A stretch of 64,000 nt of DNA. Origin: Sulfurimonas aquatica. GTDB taxonomy: Bacteria; Campylobacterota; Campylobacteria; Campylobacterales; Sulfurimonadaceae. Every line of letters begins with the position of its first letter. Position 1 is the stretch's first letter. Positions 44,105 through 51,985 of the stretch are shown one piece after another. The notes under the pieces were generated by a model, which did no database searches, was not told where the DNA came from, and saw only the letters and a program-made list of their open reading frames with translations. Where the stretch lies: assembly GCF_017357825.1 (NCBI RefSeq), contig NZ_CP046072.1, positions 1,116,001 to 1,180,000 of the forward strand, written 5' to 3'. The position numbers were made by a program, and so were the translations under genes.

Positions 44105-45045
44105 AGAAAAAGATACTGGTTGTAGATGACACGGCTGAGAATGTTGATATTTTAGTAGAATTGCTCTCTAAGAAATATGATGTGATGGCTACATTGGAGT
44201 CTACGATGGCTATAGAGATGGTAAAAGAGAATAAACCGGACCTTATACTACTAGATATTATGATGCCAGAAATAGATGGCTATGAGGTCTGTAGAAGATT
44301 AAAGCTTGATAAGAAAACAAAAAAAATACCTATTATATTTATTACGGCTAAAGCAGATGAAGAGAGTATTGAAAAAGCCTTTGATGCTGGTGGGTCTGAC
44401 TATGTAACGAAACCATTTAAACCAAAAGAGTTACTTGCAAGAGTGAGCAAAGAGTTAAAGGCTCAAAAGCTTATCAACCAGTTAGAAGCTTCAAAAAAAG
44501 AGTTAGAGCTACTCTCATCGACTGACTATATGACAAAACTTTACAATAGAAGGTATTTTATTGAAACAGCAAATAGTTGCTTTGATTTGGCCAAGAGAAA
44601 CAGTACGCCTTTATCTCTAGTTATGCTAGATATTGATAATTTTAAACAGATAAATGATACCTATGGACATAAAGTAGGGGATGATGTTATTATTACTTTA
44701 GCATCGATTATGATAGATGTAACACGAAAAAGTGACATCGTCTGTAGATGGGGTGGTGAAGAGTTCCTTATACTATTTCCCCAAACAAGTATAGAAGGCA
44801 CACTAGAAATATCTAATAAGATTAGGCAAAGTGTAGAAGCTTTTGCACTAAGAGTTAGTAAGAGGAAAAAGATATACTTTACTATAAGTCTAGGTGTATG
44901 TGGTGTTGATTTTAATTGGGATAGGGATATTGAGTCTTGTATCTCAAAAGCAGATGATGCTCTTTATGCAGCAAAAAGAAATGGGAAAAATTGTGTTATT
45001 TCTTGTAAGGACTCTAACTTAACTTGCCAGCTAGATAACCACTAG
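44101..45045 (+). CDS. Response regulator with GGDEF output
   Basis: 314 aa. The receiver (about residues 4-120) has acidic pair VVDDTAEN, phosphoacceptor Asp52 in LLDIMMPEIDGYEV, Thr in FITAKAD and Lys in VTKPFKPKE. The GGDEF domain (about 145-305) has DYMTKLYNRRYF, LDIDNFKQINDTYGHKVGDDV and active-site CRWGGEEFLILFP. It should make c-di-GMP when phosphorylated by the kinase it overlaps. The 3' end overlaps the convergent flavoprotein gene by 32 nt. Confidence 0.95.
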   Translation: MKKKILVVDDTAENVDILVELLSKKYDVMATLESTMAIEMVKENKPDLILLDIMMPEIDGYEVCRRLKLDKKTKKIPIIFITAKADEESIEKAFDAGGSDYVTKPFKPKELLARVSKELKAQKLINQLEASKKELELLSSTDYMTKLYNRRYFIETANSCFDLAKRNSTPLSLVMLDIDNFKQINDTYGHKVGDDVIITLASIMIDVTRKSDIVCRWGGEEFLILFPQTSIEGTLEISNKIRQSVEAFALRVSKRKKIYFTISLGVCGVDFNWDRDIESCISKADDALYAAKRNGKNCVISCKDSNLTCQLDNH

Positions 45046-46252
45046 CAAAGCTCCACTGGAGGTTATACCCACCACATGGCCCATCAAGGTTCATTACCTC
45101 TCCACAAAAGTAGAGACCATTTACTAGCTTACTCTGCATAGTCTTTGGGTTTATATCTTTAAGACTTACTCCACCTCGCGTTATCATTGCCATTTTAAAA
45201 CCATCATGTCCTGTAACACTCAGTGGTGTCCATGCCAAAAGAGATATGAGTTTTGCTTTTTTTGCACCATCTATTTTTTTATACGTTAACTCCAAGTCAA
45301 TATCGGCTAACTTACATATTTCACTTGAGAGCGCGGTTGGAAGAAGCGTAGAGACAAGTTCAACTATGCTTTGAGCTGGATTTTTTTGGTACTCGTTTTG
45401 TAGTTCGGTTTTTATCTGCTCCTCATTTCTTCCTTTAGTGAGGTTGAGTAGAAGTGGAACTTCCTCATACTTTTTAAGTAGTGGCGTTACCTCTCTAGCA
45501 AAATCAAGAACAACGGGCCCACGGATGCCGTTTTTTGTAAAGATAAGGTCGCCATTTGCTCTAAGTTTTTTATGCTTTTTAAGATTAACTCTGAGCTCAA
45601 CCTTTGCAATAGTATCAGCTCTACAATTAGCAACCCAATCTTCTTTTGTTTGTAGGGGCATCATGGCGGGACTTAAGTCAGTTATCTTGTGACCGAGTTC
45701 ACCCGCAAGGGTATAGCCATCACCCTCTGCTCCTAGAGTTGGATAACCAAGTCCTCCGGTTGCCACTATCACATTTTTTGCGTAAAATGTGTCCGTAGTT
45801 GTTTTTACACCACTTATATGCTCCCCATCGATGAGTAGTCTTGTAACTTTTTGCTCACATAAAATCTCAATGCCTAATCTTTTCATCTCATCATCAAATC
45901 CTGAAATGATAGTAGCGGAGGAGTGTGAAGTGGGAAAGACTCTAAAGCCATCTGGAGCATGCGTTTCAACGCCAATCTCTCCTAGAAACTTTATGAGTTC
46001 CTTGTGATCAAATGCCAAAAGTGCGTCTTGCATAAAACGACCATCTCTACCAAAACGAGCCATAAACTCTTCGTTACTAAGAGTATTGGTAAGGTTACAT
46101 CTTCCTCCACCAGTCGCTTTTAACTTTGAGGCTATTTTAGGCAACTTTTCAAGGAGTAAAACTCGTTTAGAGTTTCTAGCGGCAACTATGGCAGCTATAA
46201 TTCCCGCTCCACCAGATCCTATAACTATGAGGTCGTATTGGTTCTCTTTCAT
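45014..46252 (-). CDS. BaiN/HI0933-like FAD-dependent oxidoreductase
   Basis: 412 aa from ATG 46252 (MKENQYDLIVIGSGGAGIIAA). A longer open frame to 46399 would overlap the divergent DTW gene and adds no family match, so it is rejected. It has the FAD Rossmann motif at residues 9-20, KLKATGGGRCNLTNT, NVIVATGGLGYPTLGAEGDGYTLA, and the C-terminal GGVSLKDINPKTMQSKLV and GEVMNLDGPCGGYNLQWSFASGYLAG. The family is widespread and its substrate is not established. The 3' end overlaps the GGDEF regulator gene. Confidence 0.9.
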   Translation of the reverse strand: MKENQYDLIVIGSGGAGIIAAIVAARNSKRVLLLEKLPKIASKLKATGGGRCNLTNTLSNEEFMARFGRDGRFMQDALLAFDHKELIKFLGEIGVETHAPDGFRVFPTSHSSATIISGFDDEMKRLGIEILCEQKVTRLLIDGEHISGVKTTTDTFYAKNVIVATGGLGYPTLGAEGDGYTLAGELGHKITDLSPAMMPLQTKEDWVANCRADTIAKVELRVNLKKHKKLRANGDLIFTKNGIRGPVVLDFAREVTPLLKKYEEVPLLLNLTKGRNEEQIKTELQNEYQKNPAQSIVELVSTLLPTALSSEICKLADIDLELTYKKIDGAKKAKLISLLAWTPLSVTGHDGFKMAMITRGGVSLKDINPKTMQSKLVNGLYFCGEVMNLDGPCGGYNLQWSFASGYLAGKLS

Positions 46253-46293
46253 GATGATATTGTAGTATAATTCGCCTAAAAAAATATAGGTAA

Positions 46294-46950
46294 ATGATGA
46301 GTCAAACATTTTATGGTGATAGAGAGAAGTGTTACAAGTGCTATAGGCCCAAAAGCTCATGTATGTGTAAGCACTTTGAAAACATAAAGACTCAGACAAA
46401 GTTTGTCGTGCTCATGCACCCTAAAGAGTTTAAAAAAGTCAAAAACAACACTGGGCACTTTACCCATCAAACGCTAGAAAATTCCGAACTATTTATAGGC
46501 ATAGATTTTAGCGATAACGCAAGAATAAATGAGATAATTAAGAGTCATGATAGTTACATACTTTTTCCATCAGACAATGCGCTTAATCTAAGTGAGACAA
46601 ATCCAAAAAAAAGTGATAAAGAGTTAGCTATCTTCATCATTGACTCAACTTGGGCATGTACTACGAAGATGTTTACCTTGAGTAAAAACTTACAAGCACT
46701 TAAGCATATGAGTTTTACAACTTCTAAAAGCTCTCAGTATAAGATAAAGGTGCAACCAGAAGATTATTGTCTCTCTACCATTGAGTCTACCTTAGTAGTG
46801 CTAGAAGAGTTGAACAGGTGGAGTGTAGAGTCTGTAAAAGAGTCTCAGATAGATGGTTTTTTAAAACCATTTGAGGAGATGATAGCATATCAGCAAAAGC
46901 TGATAGAAAACCCTCTCTCAAACGCAGTAAGGTTTAAAAGAGGTCGATAG
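46294..46950 (+). CDS. DTW-domain tRNA-uridine aminocarboxypropyltransferase
   Basis: 218 aa (216 if the second Met is used). The N-terminus has four cysteines (EKCYKCYRPKSSCMCK) fitting a metal site. The core has FVVLMHPKEFKKVKNNTGH and the signature IIDSTWACTTKM (D-S-T-W), then TSKSSQYKIKVQPEDYCLSTIES. DTW enzymes (TapT/YfiP type) transfer the aminocarboxypropyl group of SAM to uridine in tRNA (acp3U). It is divergent from the BaiN-like gene across 41 nt and convergent with yggS. Confidence 0.88.
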   Translation: MMSQTFYGDREKCYKCYRPKSSCMCKHFENIKTQTKFVVLMHPKEFKKVKNNTGHFTHQTLENSELFIGIDFSDNARINEIIKSHDSYILFPSDNALNLSETNPKKSDKELAIFIIDSTWACTTKMFTLSKNLQALKHMSFTTSKSSQYKIKVQPEDYCLSTIESTLVVLEELNRWSVESVKESQIDGFLKPFEEMIAYQQKLIENPLSNAVRFKRGR

Positions 46951-46964
46951 TGTTTTGTCATTGA

Positions 46965-47639
46965 CTACTTATTAAACATTATAGAGCCTAGTCTTACCAT
47001 ATTCGATCCACACTCGATTGCAAGTTCAAAGTCATTACTCATACCCATAGAACATATAGTGGCGCTTGGAAGTTGTTTGTAGATCTCATAGGTAGTTTCA
47101 AAACTTTTTTTGATGAGCTCTTTATCTTCTGAGTGCGCTCCGATGCTCATAACGCCTTTTAGTTTTATATTTGGACACTCTTTCGTTATCTTCTTATACA
47201 TAGACAAAGCTTCTTCGGGCATAAAACCATGCTTAGAGTCCTCTTTAGCTGAGTTTATCTGCATGAGACAACTAAGAGTCATACCTTTTGCTAGAAGTTT
47301 TTTTTGAAGTTCCTCAGCTAACTCAAGAGAGTCAAGAGCTTGAAATAGAGTAGGGCGAATGTCTAAAAGGTTATTTATCTTATTTTTTTGAAGGTTACCT
47401 ATGAAGTGCCACTCAAGAGGTAACTCCTCTAGTGCTTCACTCTTTGCTTTTAAGTCTTGAACCTTGTTCTCGCCATAAGCACGTTGACCTATCTCATAAA
47501 GAGTTTCTATCTCTTGAGCTGTTGAGTACTTACTTACCGCGATGATTTTTACTATGTGATGTCCACTTACTCTTAGTCTAGCAGTTTCAACTCTTCTTAT
47601 TACACTATCTATATATATTTTATGTTCTATCTCTGTCAT
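46965..47639 (-). CDS. YggS/PLPBP family PLP homeostasis protein
   Basis: 224 aa single-domain PLP-binding protein. Motifs are KIIAVSKYSTAQEIETLYEIGQRAYGENKVQDL (with the PLP-binding Lys in AVSK), EWHFIGNLQKNK, CLMQINSAKEDSKHGF, GVMSIGAH and SMGMSNDFELAIECGSNMVRLGS. It regulates the free PLP pool rather than being an enzyme. It has no tight downstream partner; 205 nt separate it from the DUF4177-like gene upstream. Confidence 0.94.
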   Translation of the reverse strand: MTEIEHKIYIDSVIRRVETARLRVSGHHIVKIIAVSKYSTAQEIETLYEIGQRAYGENKVQDLKAKSEALEELPLEWHFIGNLQKNKINNLLDIRPTLFQALDSLELAEELQKKLLAKGMTLSCLMQINSAKEDSKHGFMPEEALSMYKKITKECPNIKLKGVMSIGAHSEDKELIKKSFETTYEIYKQLPSATICSMGMSNDFELAIECGSNMVRLGSIMFNK

Positions 47640-47810
47640 ATTTATTACCCGATTTACCTATTTATATTGTATAAAAGATCTAAAATAATACCTAATGCTA
47701 TAAGGATTATATAGATTAAAAAAAGAATTATATCGGATTGTTTTTAATATCAGTAATGAAGATGAGACATATTAATATAAAATTATATACTTAGAAGATA
47801 GTGTGAAAAT

Positions 47811-47837
47811 TTCTCGGGGCATGAGTTGCCCTGAGAG
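47811..47837 (-). terminator. Terminator downstream of the DUF4177-like gene
   Basis: On the minus strand a stem CTCAGGGC / GCCCCGAG (47813-47820 with 47828-47835, one G-T pair, extended by one A-T pair) has a 7-nt loop and is followed by AAATTTTC. It starts about 8 nt after the gene's stop. It is GC-rich against an AT-rich background. Confidence 0.7.
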
Positions 47838-47844
47838 TTTAAAA

Positions 47845-48075
47845 TTAAGCTCTTTCTAAAAAGAGTCTATATCCATTTGTTTCGTGTGAAGGAACAACTT
47901 GCGTTAATCTCCACCCATCTTTATATAAAGATGTAAGAGTCGTTTTTGAATCTTGCATTTTAGCCACTACGTCTATGGCACCGTCATTTTTTGCTTGCTT
48001 TTTAATATCTGAGATTTGGATTAGTTCAGAGTCTTCATTGTATAGAACGGCGCAAAAGTATATTTTAATTTCCAT
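47845..48075 (-). CDS. DUF4177-like small protein
   Basis: 76 aa, soluble. The N-terminal strand MEIKIYFCAVLYNED is followed by a helix and the C-terminal LTSLYKDGWRLTQVVPSHETNGYRLFLERA, which resembles the DUF4177 pattern (helix, then GWxL..V, then a strand ending in hhLxR). Its function is unknown. It is monocistronic, with its own hairpin terminator and 99 nt of upstream distance to rseP. Confidence 0.65.
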   Translation of the reverse strand: MEIKIYFCAVLYNEDSELIQISDIKKQAKNDGAIDVVAKMQDSKTTLTSLYKDGWRLTQVVPSHETNGYRLFLERA

Positions 48076-48174
48076 TTTGTAAATCCTTAGTTTTTTTTAA
48101 ACAATTTAGTACTGTTTAGTGGGATGATTATATCCAAGATTTTAAGATAATATCTTTAATAAATTATATTAAAT

Positions 48175-49227
48175 TTAGCCCATCAAACGATTTACGTCAT
48201 TAAAGAGTCCAAGGCCCATAAGCCCGAATAAAATCACCCATCCAGCTATAGTAAGTTTTATGATAATAGCTTCACTCGCTTCTCGTCTAAATATGAGTTC
48301 ATAAACGTTAAACATAATATGCCCACCATCAAGCGCTGGAATGGGAAGCAGGTTTAAAACGCCAAGGTTTACAGATATGAGCGCTGCAAAAAACAAAACG
48401 CTCATCCATCCAGAGTCTGTAGCGTCTGAGGTAAGCTTGACTATGCTTATAACGCCACCTAACTCTTTAGCGGGAACTTCGCCAAATAGAAGTTTTTTAA
48501 CACCCGTAAATATCATAGTCGAAGCAAATATAGTCTGCTCGGTCGCATAAGAGAATGTCTCGCTGACGCTTAACTCTAGTGGGTGTGTAACGCCAGCTGA
48601 GCCTATTCCTATCATTTTCTTATAAATAGTCTCACCAAACATATTTTTAGATTCACGTAGTTTTGGCGTTAGGAGTTTATACTCTATAAAACCATCTCTG
48701 ATGATCTCAAGGTTAAGAGTTCCCTCAGATGAAGCAATCATATCTGCCATCTCTTTCCACTCGGTTATCTTAACGCCATCTATAGAGCTTATAGTGTCGT
48801 TTGTCTCTAGTCCCGCTATAAATGCGGGAGAGTCTTTAAGAACTTGCCCTATAACGGGTGAGAGAACGTTTGGCGAGCCAAGAGCTATGAAGAAGTAGAG
48901 TATAAACGCGAGAATGAAGTTAGCACCAGGACCAGCCAGAAGTATAAATATCTTCTGTAGTGGTGTTTTAGTGTTGTAGCTATCTTCATCATAACTTTTT
49001 TTCGTTGGATCGCTGTCATCTTGGCCTTTCATCCTAACATAACCACCAAGGGGAATGGCAGAGATACTCCACTCTGTATCAAACTTTCTAAATGAGAAGA
49101 GTTTTTTTCCAAACCCTATACTAAAGACCTCTACGTAAACACCCATATATCGAGCAGCAAGATAGTGGCCAAGTTCGTGAAAAAATATAAGTCCGCTTAG
49201 GACTAAAAGAGAGACAATCATTCCCAT
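48175..49227 (-). CDS. rseP: Site-2 intramembrane metalloprotease RseP
   Basis: 350 aa M50 peptidase. The HExxH zinc motif is in the first helix (LIFFHELGHYLAARYMG, about residues 14-30). The PDZ domain is at about 125-200 (AFIAGLETNDTISSIDG). The third zinc ligand is in NLLPIPALDGGHIMF near residue 310. It would cleave anti-sigma factors or remnant signal peptides in the inner membrane. Its ATG shares one base with the pgsA stop, so the two are a coupled minus-strand operon, a common Campylobacterota arrangement. Confidence 0.95.
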   Translation of the reverse strand: MGMIVSLLVLSGLIFFHELGHYLAARYMGVYVEVFSIGFGKKLFSFRKFDTEWSISAIPLGGYVRMKGQDDSDPTKKSYDEDSYNTKTPLQKIFILLAGPGANFILAFILYFFIALGSPNVLSPVIGQVLKDSPAFIAGLETNDTISSIDGVKITEWKEMADMIASSEGTLNLEIIRDGFIEYKLLTPKLRESKNMFGETIYKKMIGIGSAGVTHPLELSVSETFSYATEQTIFASTMIFTGVKKLLFGEVPAKELGGVISIVKLTSDATDSGWMSVLFFAALISVNLGVLNLLPIPALDGGHIMFNVYELIFRREASEAIIIKLTIAGWVILFGLMGLGLFNDVNRLMG

Positions 49228-49778
49228 TAGTTTTTCTCCTTTAAAAGAGCGTTTTTAAAGCCCCAAAGATACTCAAATCCAGAGTAAAGCGTAAGAAATA
49301 CTGCAAACCATAAAAGCTCAGTGCCTAAAGGCCAGTGCATAAGTAAAAAGCCTATGGCTATCATCTGTGCCACAGTTTTTACTTTTCCAGCCCATGAGGC
49401 TTTTACGCTTAAGCCTTCACTCACGGCAACTGTACGAATGCCAGTGATGAAAAGCTCACGAACAATGATGATGTAGATAGCCCAAGCCGAAGCTTCTCCT
49501 ATCATCATAAGACCAAGAAATGCGGCTAGTGTAAGCATCTTGTCAGCTAATGGGTCTAAGATGGCTCCAAGCATTGTCATCTGGTTCCACTCTCTTGCGA
49601 TATAGCCATCAAAAAAATCAGTAGCAGAAGCCAAAACAAAAAGCAGCGAAGCAAAGTAGTAGTTCCATGTTATGTGAAATCCATTATCTGTAAAAAGCTG
49701 CGGATTTAAGATAATCCAGAACATTAATGGAGCTAGTAAAATTCTAAGTGAAGCCAAAAAATTTGGTAAGTTTAGCAA
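49227..49778 (-). CDS. pgsA: CDP-diacylglycerol-glycerol-3-phosphate 3-phosphatidyltransferase
   Basis: 183 aa membrane enzyme making phosphatidylglycerol phosphate. The CDP-alcohol phosphotransferase signature D-G-x2-A-R-x8-G-x3-D-x3-D is seen as DFFDGYIAREWNQMTMLGAI followed by LDPLADKM (about residues 57-85). Four to five helices surround it. The start is TTG (49778), preceded by AAGGA. The 1-nt overlap with rseP shows co-translation. It is the last stable housekeeping gene before the plastic region that begins at 49855. Confidence 0.95.
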   Translation of the reverse strand: MLNLPNFLASLRILLAPLMFWIILNPQLFTDNGFHITWNYYFASLLFVLASATDFFDGYIAREWNQMTMLGAILDPLADKMLTLAAFLGLMMIGEASAWAIYIIIVRELFITGIRTVAVSEGLSVKASWAGKVKTVAQMIAIGFLLMHWPLGTELLWFAVFLTLYSGFEYLWGFKNALLKEKN

Positions 49779-49857
49779 AAAATATCCTTGCGTTTATAGT
49801 TAGGGAATTTTAGCTTTTTGGCTCTTAATATAGGCTTGGTCTATTAGAATAATAGTG

Positions 49858-49863
49858 TATAAT
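49858..49863 (+). promoter_or_regulatory. Promoter -10 box directly before the truncated SprT-like gene
   Basis: A perfect TATAAT ends 6 nt before the ATG at 49870. Standard spacing would put transcription start at or next to the A of the ATG, with no room for a leader or ribosome site. A TTGGTC at 49836-49841 is a possible weak -35. Confidence 0.6.
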
Positions 49864-49869
49864 TGTTCT

Positions 49870-50223
49870 ATGAAAAAAAGGCTGGAAATTTTCTTTATCC
49901 TTGTTATTGTTGTCGCTTTAGCCATTTTAATAAATAACTTTTACAAGAGTTATAGTTTTAAAAATAGTGATATCCCACAAAGCTATAAAGAGAGAATAAA
50001 AGATAAAGAACAAGAAGTACTAAGGAATATGCAAAGTGCTTATGGTTTTACAGTACGGTTTCCTCTTGAAGTGACTGATAAGTTTAGGGGAAGACTCTAT
50101 GGAGTTACCTCATATGATAAAGGGGATATAAAAATCTATCTTAACAAAAAGGTTATGCAAGAGAGTATGGACTATAGAGATACACCTGTAAGTTTTTTAT
50201 TATTGTACTTCATAGATTCCTAG
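49870..50223 (+). pseudogene. Truncated SprT-like metallopeptidase paralogue
   Basis: 117 codons from ATG 49870. It is clearly related to the gene at 50303: shared patterns are NxYKSYxFKNxDxPxSYK, NMQxxYGFT, VTDKFxGRLYGxTSY and IKIYLNKKVMxESM. The match stops just after ESMDY, before the zinc-binding HEYAH of the intact copy, and the frame runs on into an unrelated hydrophobic tail (SFLLLYFIDS). The N-terminal membrane anchor (about residues 5-21) is retained. Without the active site it cannot be a protease, so it is probably a decayed duplicate, though expression cannot be excluded given its good promoter. A GTG at 49855 is an alternative start but lies upstream of the -10 box. Confidence 0.75.
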
Positions 50224-50291
50224 GATTATATATGGTTGTGTAGTTTAATATGGGTTTGTTTATCATTGATGAAAATGTAGCAGATTCTAGG

Positions 50292-50297
50292 TATAAT
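50292..50297 (+). promoter_or_regulatory. Promoter -10 box directly before the SprT-like gene
   Basis: TATAAT ends 5 nt before the ATG at 50303, so a transcript would begin at or within a base or two of the start codon. No purine-rich ribosome site exists between. A TTGATG at 50266-50271 is a loose -35 at 20-nt spacing. Confidence 0.6.
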
Positions 50298-50302
50298 ATT
50301 TC

Positions 50303-50794
50303 ATGTTTATAAAGAAATTAGAGTTTATATTTGCGAGTGTTATTCTTCTTGCAATGTCTGTTCTTGGATTGAATTACTATAAGAGTTATGCATTTAAAAA
50401 TAATGATTTACCCGAAAGTTATAAAAAACATATAGAAATGAAAGAAAAAGAAGTCCTTTCCAATATGCAAAAGCATTACGGATTTACCTTAGATATTCCG
50501 TTGATTGTTACAGATAAGTTTCAAGGAAGACTTTACGGTCTTACTTCGTATAAAAATGGTCAGATAAAAATTTACCTTAATAAAAAAGTGATGAAAGAAA
50601 GTATGGAATATATTTTGGGGACTGTAATAGCACATGAATATGCTCATGCTATGATGTTTCAGCAAGGTTATATGCATACGAAAGACGATGGACACTCATC
50701 GCTTTGGCAAAAGACTTGTGTAAAACTAGGTGGTGAAGATTGTCAACAATATGTTGATCAACAAGAGATTATAATGTCCAAAATGCCGTTTTAA
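50303..50794 (+). CDS. Membrane-anchored SprT-like zinc metallopeptidase
   Basis: 163 aa. An N-terminal membrane anchor (about residues 9-23, FIFASVILLAMSVLG) precedes a soluble domain with the zinc motif HEYAH at 111-115 (VIAHEYAHAMMFQQ) and a later His131 in DDGHSSLWQKTC, matching SprT-like/gluzincin layouts. It should be exposed to the periplasm. Cys139 and Cys147 could pair. The ATG is 5 nt downstream of a TATAAT with no ribosome site. It is a tandem paralogue of the truncated copy at 49870. The biological substrate is unknown. Confidence 0.8.
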   Translation: MFIKKLEFIFASVILLAMSVLGLNYYKSYAFKNNDLPESYKKHIEMKEKEVLSNMQKHYGFTLDIPLIVTDKFQGRLYGLTSYKNGQIKIYLNKKVMKESMEYILGTVIAHEYAHAMMFQQGYMHTKDDGHSSLWQKTCVKLGGEDCQQYVDQQEIIMSKMPF

Positions 50795-50879
50795 AATGGC
50801 ACAGAAAAATTATAAAACAATCTTCTATTAAAGTCATAGGGTTTTAGGGTTTAAGTATGAACAAAATGGTTCAATTAAT

Positions 50880-51155
50880 TTAATACACTTCATCGTGTGA
50901 ACCTATTTCTATTGGAATAATTTCTTTTTCTGTGATAATGAGTTCAAGAGTGATGCGGTAGCTGATATTAATCGAGATCGAATGAAGATCTGAAAGTTTT
51001 CCAGTAAGTTTGTGCAACCTTAAGGATGGGTGGTGAGGATTTGCTTCGAGAAGTCTAATTGTCTTTTCATACTGAGAAAGTAGCTCAGGATGCTTCTTGA
51101 TAAATTTTCGTATACGCTTTTCATATTGCTCTGTAAAGATTAACTTATAAGTCAT
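50880..51155 (-). CDS. RelE/ParE-superfamily toxin
   Basis: 91 aa from ATG 51155 (MTYKLIFTEQYEKRIRKF); an in-frame ATG at 51179 would add eight residues. The fold pattern is a first strand, two helices (YEKRIRKFIKKHPELL), then LRLHKLTGKLSDLHSISINISYRITLELII and a final IGSHDEVY strand, typical of RelE/YafQ mRNA interferases. Basic residues and a late His/Asp are compatible with RNase activity. The start lies inside the antitoxin gene (11-nt overlap), the usual antitoxin-first operon. Confidence 0.86.
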   Translation of the reverse strand: MTYKLIFTEQYEKRIRKFIKKHPELLSQYEKTIRLLEANPHHPSLRLHKLTGKLSDLHSISINISYRITLELIITEKEIIPIEIGSHDEVY

Positions 51156-51399
51156 CGTGAAGTGCCTTGATGTGCTCATCGGCAGTTAATATTTTTGCTT
51201 TTCCCTCTTTTATCTCTTTATGTGTCTCCATCAATGCAGCTTCAAGTTCACATTCTCTAAGATAATTATAGTGTTCTAAATTCATTACGACATATTTAGA
51301 TTTCCCACGTACACTAATAATCGCTTCATCATCTTGCTTAAGTGCCTCATCTAGAAGTGTGACACCTCTTGTTTTAAGGTCATTTGCCATAATAGTCAT
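51145..51399 (-). CDS. Phd/YefM- or RelB-type antitoxin
   Basis: 84 aa (81 if the Met at the MANDL start is used). The N-terminal half is a DNA-binding and dimer domain (ANDLKTRGVTLLDEALKQDDEAIISVRGKSKYVVMNLEHYNYLRE) of the Phd/YefM kind; the C-terminal half is an acidic helical toxin-binding tail (EIKEGKAKILTADEHIKALHDD). It would repress its own promoter and neutralise the toxin with which it overlaps. Two AGTATT words 12 nt apart upstream (about 51417-51434) could belong to its operator. Confidence 0.86.
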   Translation of the reverse strand: MTIMANDLKTRGVTLLDEALKQDDEAIISVRGKSKYVVMNLEHYNYLRECELEAALMETHKEIKEGKAKILTADEHIKALHDDL

Positions 51400-51510
51400 A
51401 AAATAGTCCTTTTAATAGTATTGTTAAAAGTATTATAACACATATTGTTAATTCTTTACAATTCTTCATGTATATGTCATAAATAGTAACTCTAACAAAA
51501 AGGATTTATT

Positions 51511-51969
51511 ATGTATGTAGGATATGCAAGAGTTTCAACTTCAAGCCAAAATCTTGAGAATCAAATTGATCAACTTAAAGATGCTGGCTGTGTAAAGATT
51601 TTCTCTGAAAAAAAATCTGGTAAAAATAAAGCTGATCGTCAAGAGTTTAATATAATGATGGATTTCGTTCGAGAAGGAGATATACTTTTTATCACAAAGC
51701 TTGATAGATTAGCAAGGTCTGTAATAGACCTTCAGAATATTGCAGAGTTTGAGAGAGATCTTATTAACGAGCGAGTTAGAGAAGGAATTGAAGCTGCAAA
51801 GAAAAAAGGAGTTCAATTTGGAAGAAAAGCTATTCTAGATAGCAAAGAGAAAAATGTCATATATAAAGAACATGAAAAAGGAAAGTCTGTAGCATGGCTA
51901 TCAAAATTCTTCCATGTTGCTCGTAATACAATCTATAGAGCTATTAAAGATGTAGCTAAAAAGAAATAG
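51511..51969 (+). CDS. Serine recombinase (resolvase/invertase) with internal deletion
   Basis: 152 aa, against about 185-200 for the family. It keeps the N-terminal catalytic motif YARVSTSSQNLENQID (Ser9, Arg7) and KLDRLARSVIDLQNI. It then jumps straight to AEFERDLINERVREGIEAAKKKGVQFGRK, so some 40-45 residues normally between LQNI and IAEFE (the end of the catalytic core and part of the E-helix approach) are missing in frame. A C-terminal helix-turn-helix (KSVAWLSKFFHVARNTIYRAI) remains. It likely binds DNA but cannot recombine normally. Good AAAAGGA ribosome site. Confidence 0.85.
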   Translation: MYVGYARVSTSSQNLENQIDQLKDAGCVKIFSEKKSGKNKADRQEFNIMMDFVREGDILFITKLDRLARSVIDLQNIAEFERDLINERVREGIEAAKKKGVQFGRKAILDSKEKNVIYKEHEKGKSVAWLSKFFHVARNTIYRAIKDVAKKK

Positions 51970-51985
51970 TCAATTTGAATGCTTC

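Noticed and set aside
46253-46399. N-terminal extension of the BaiN-like protein
   Set aside because: It overlaps the divergent DTW gene and adds residues not expected before the Rossmann motif; ATG 46252 gives the family-like start.
47640-47760. Short hydrophobic minus-strand frame upstream of yggS
   Set aside because: About 28 codons of hydrophobic residues end at TAA, but there is no ATG, GTG or TTG in a suitable place and no ribosome site.
51417-51434. AGTATT direct repeats as antitoxin operator
   Set aside because: The two words are short and common in AT-rich sequence; kept only as a remark in the antitoxin entry.
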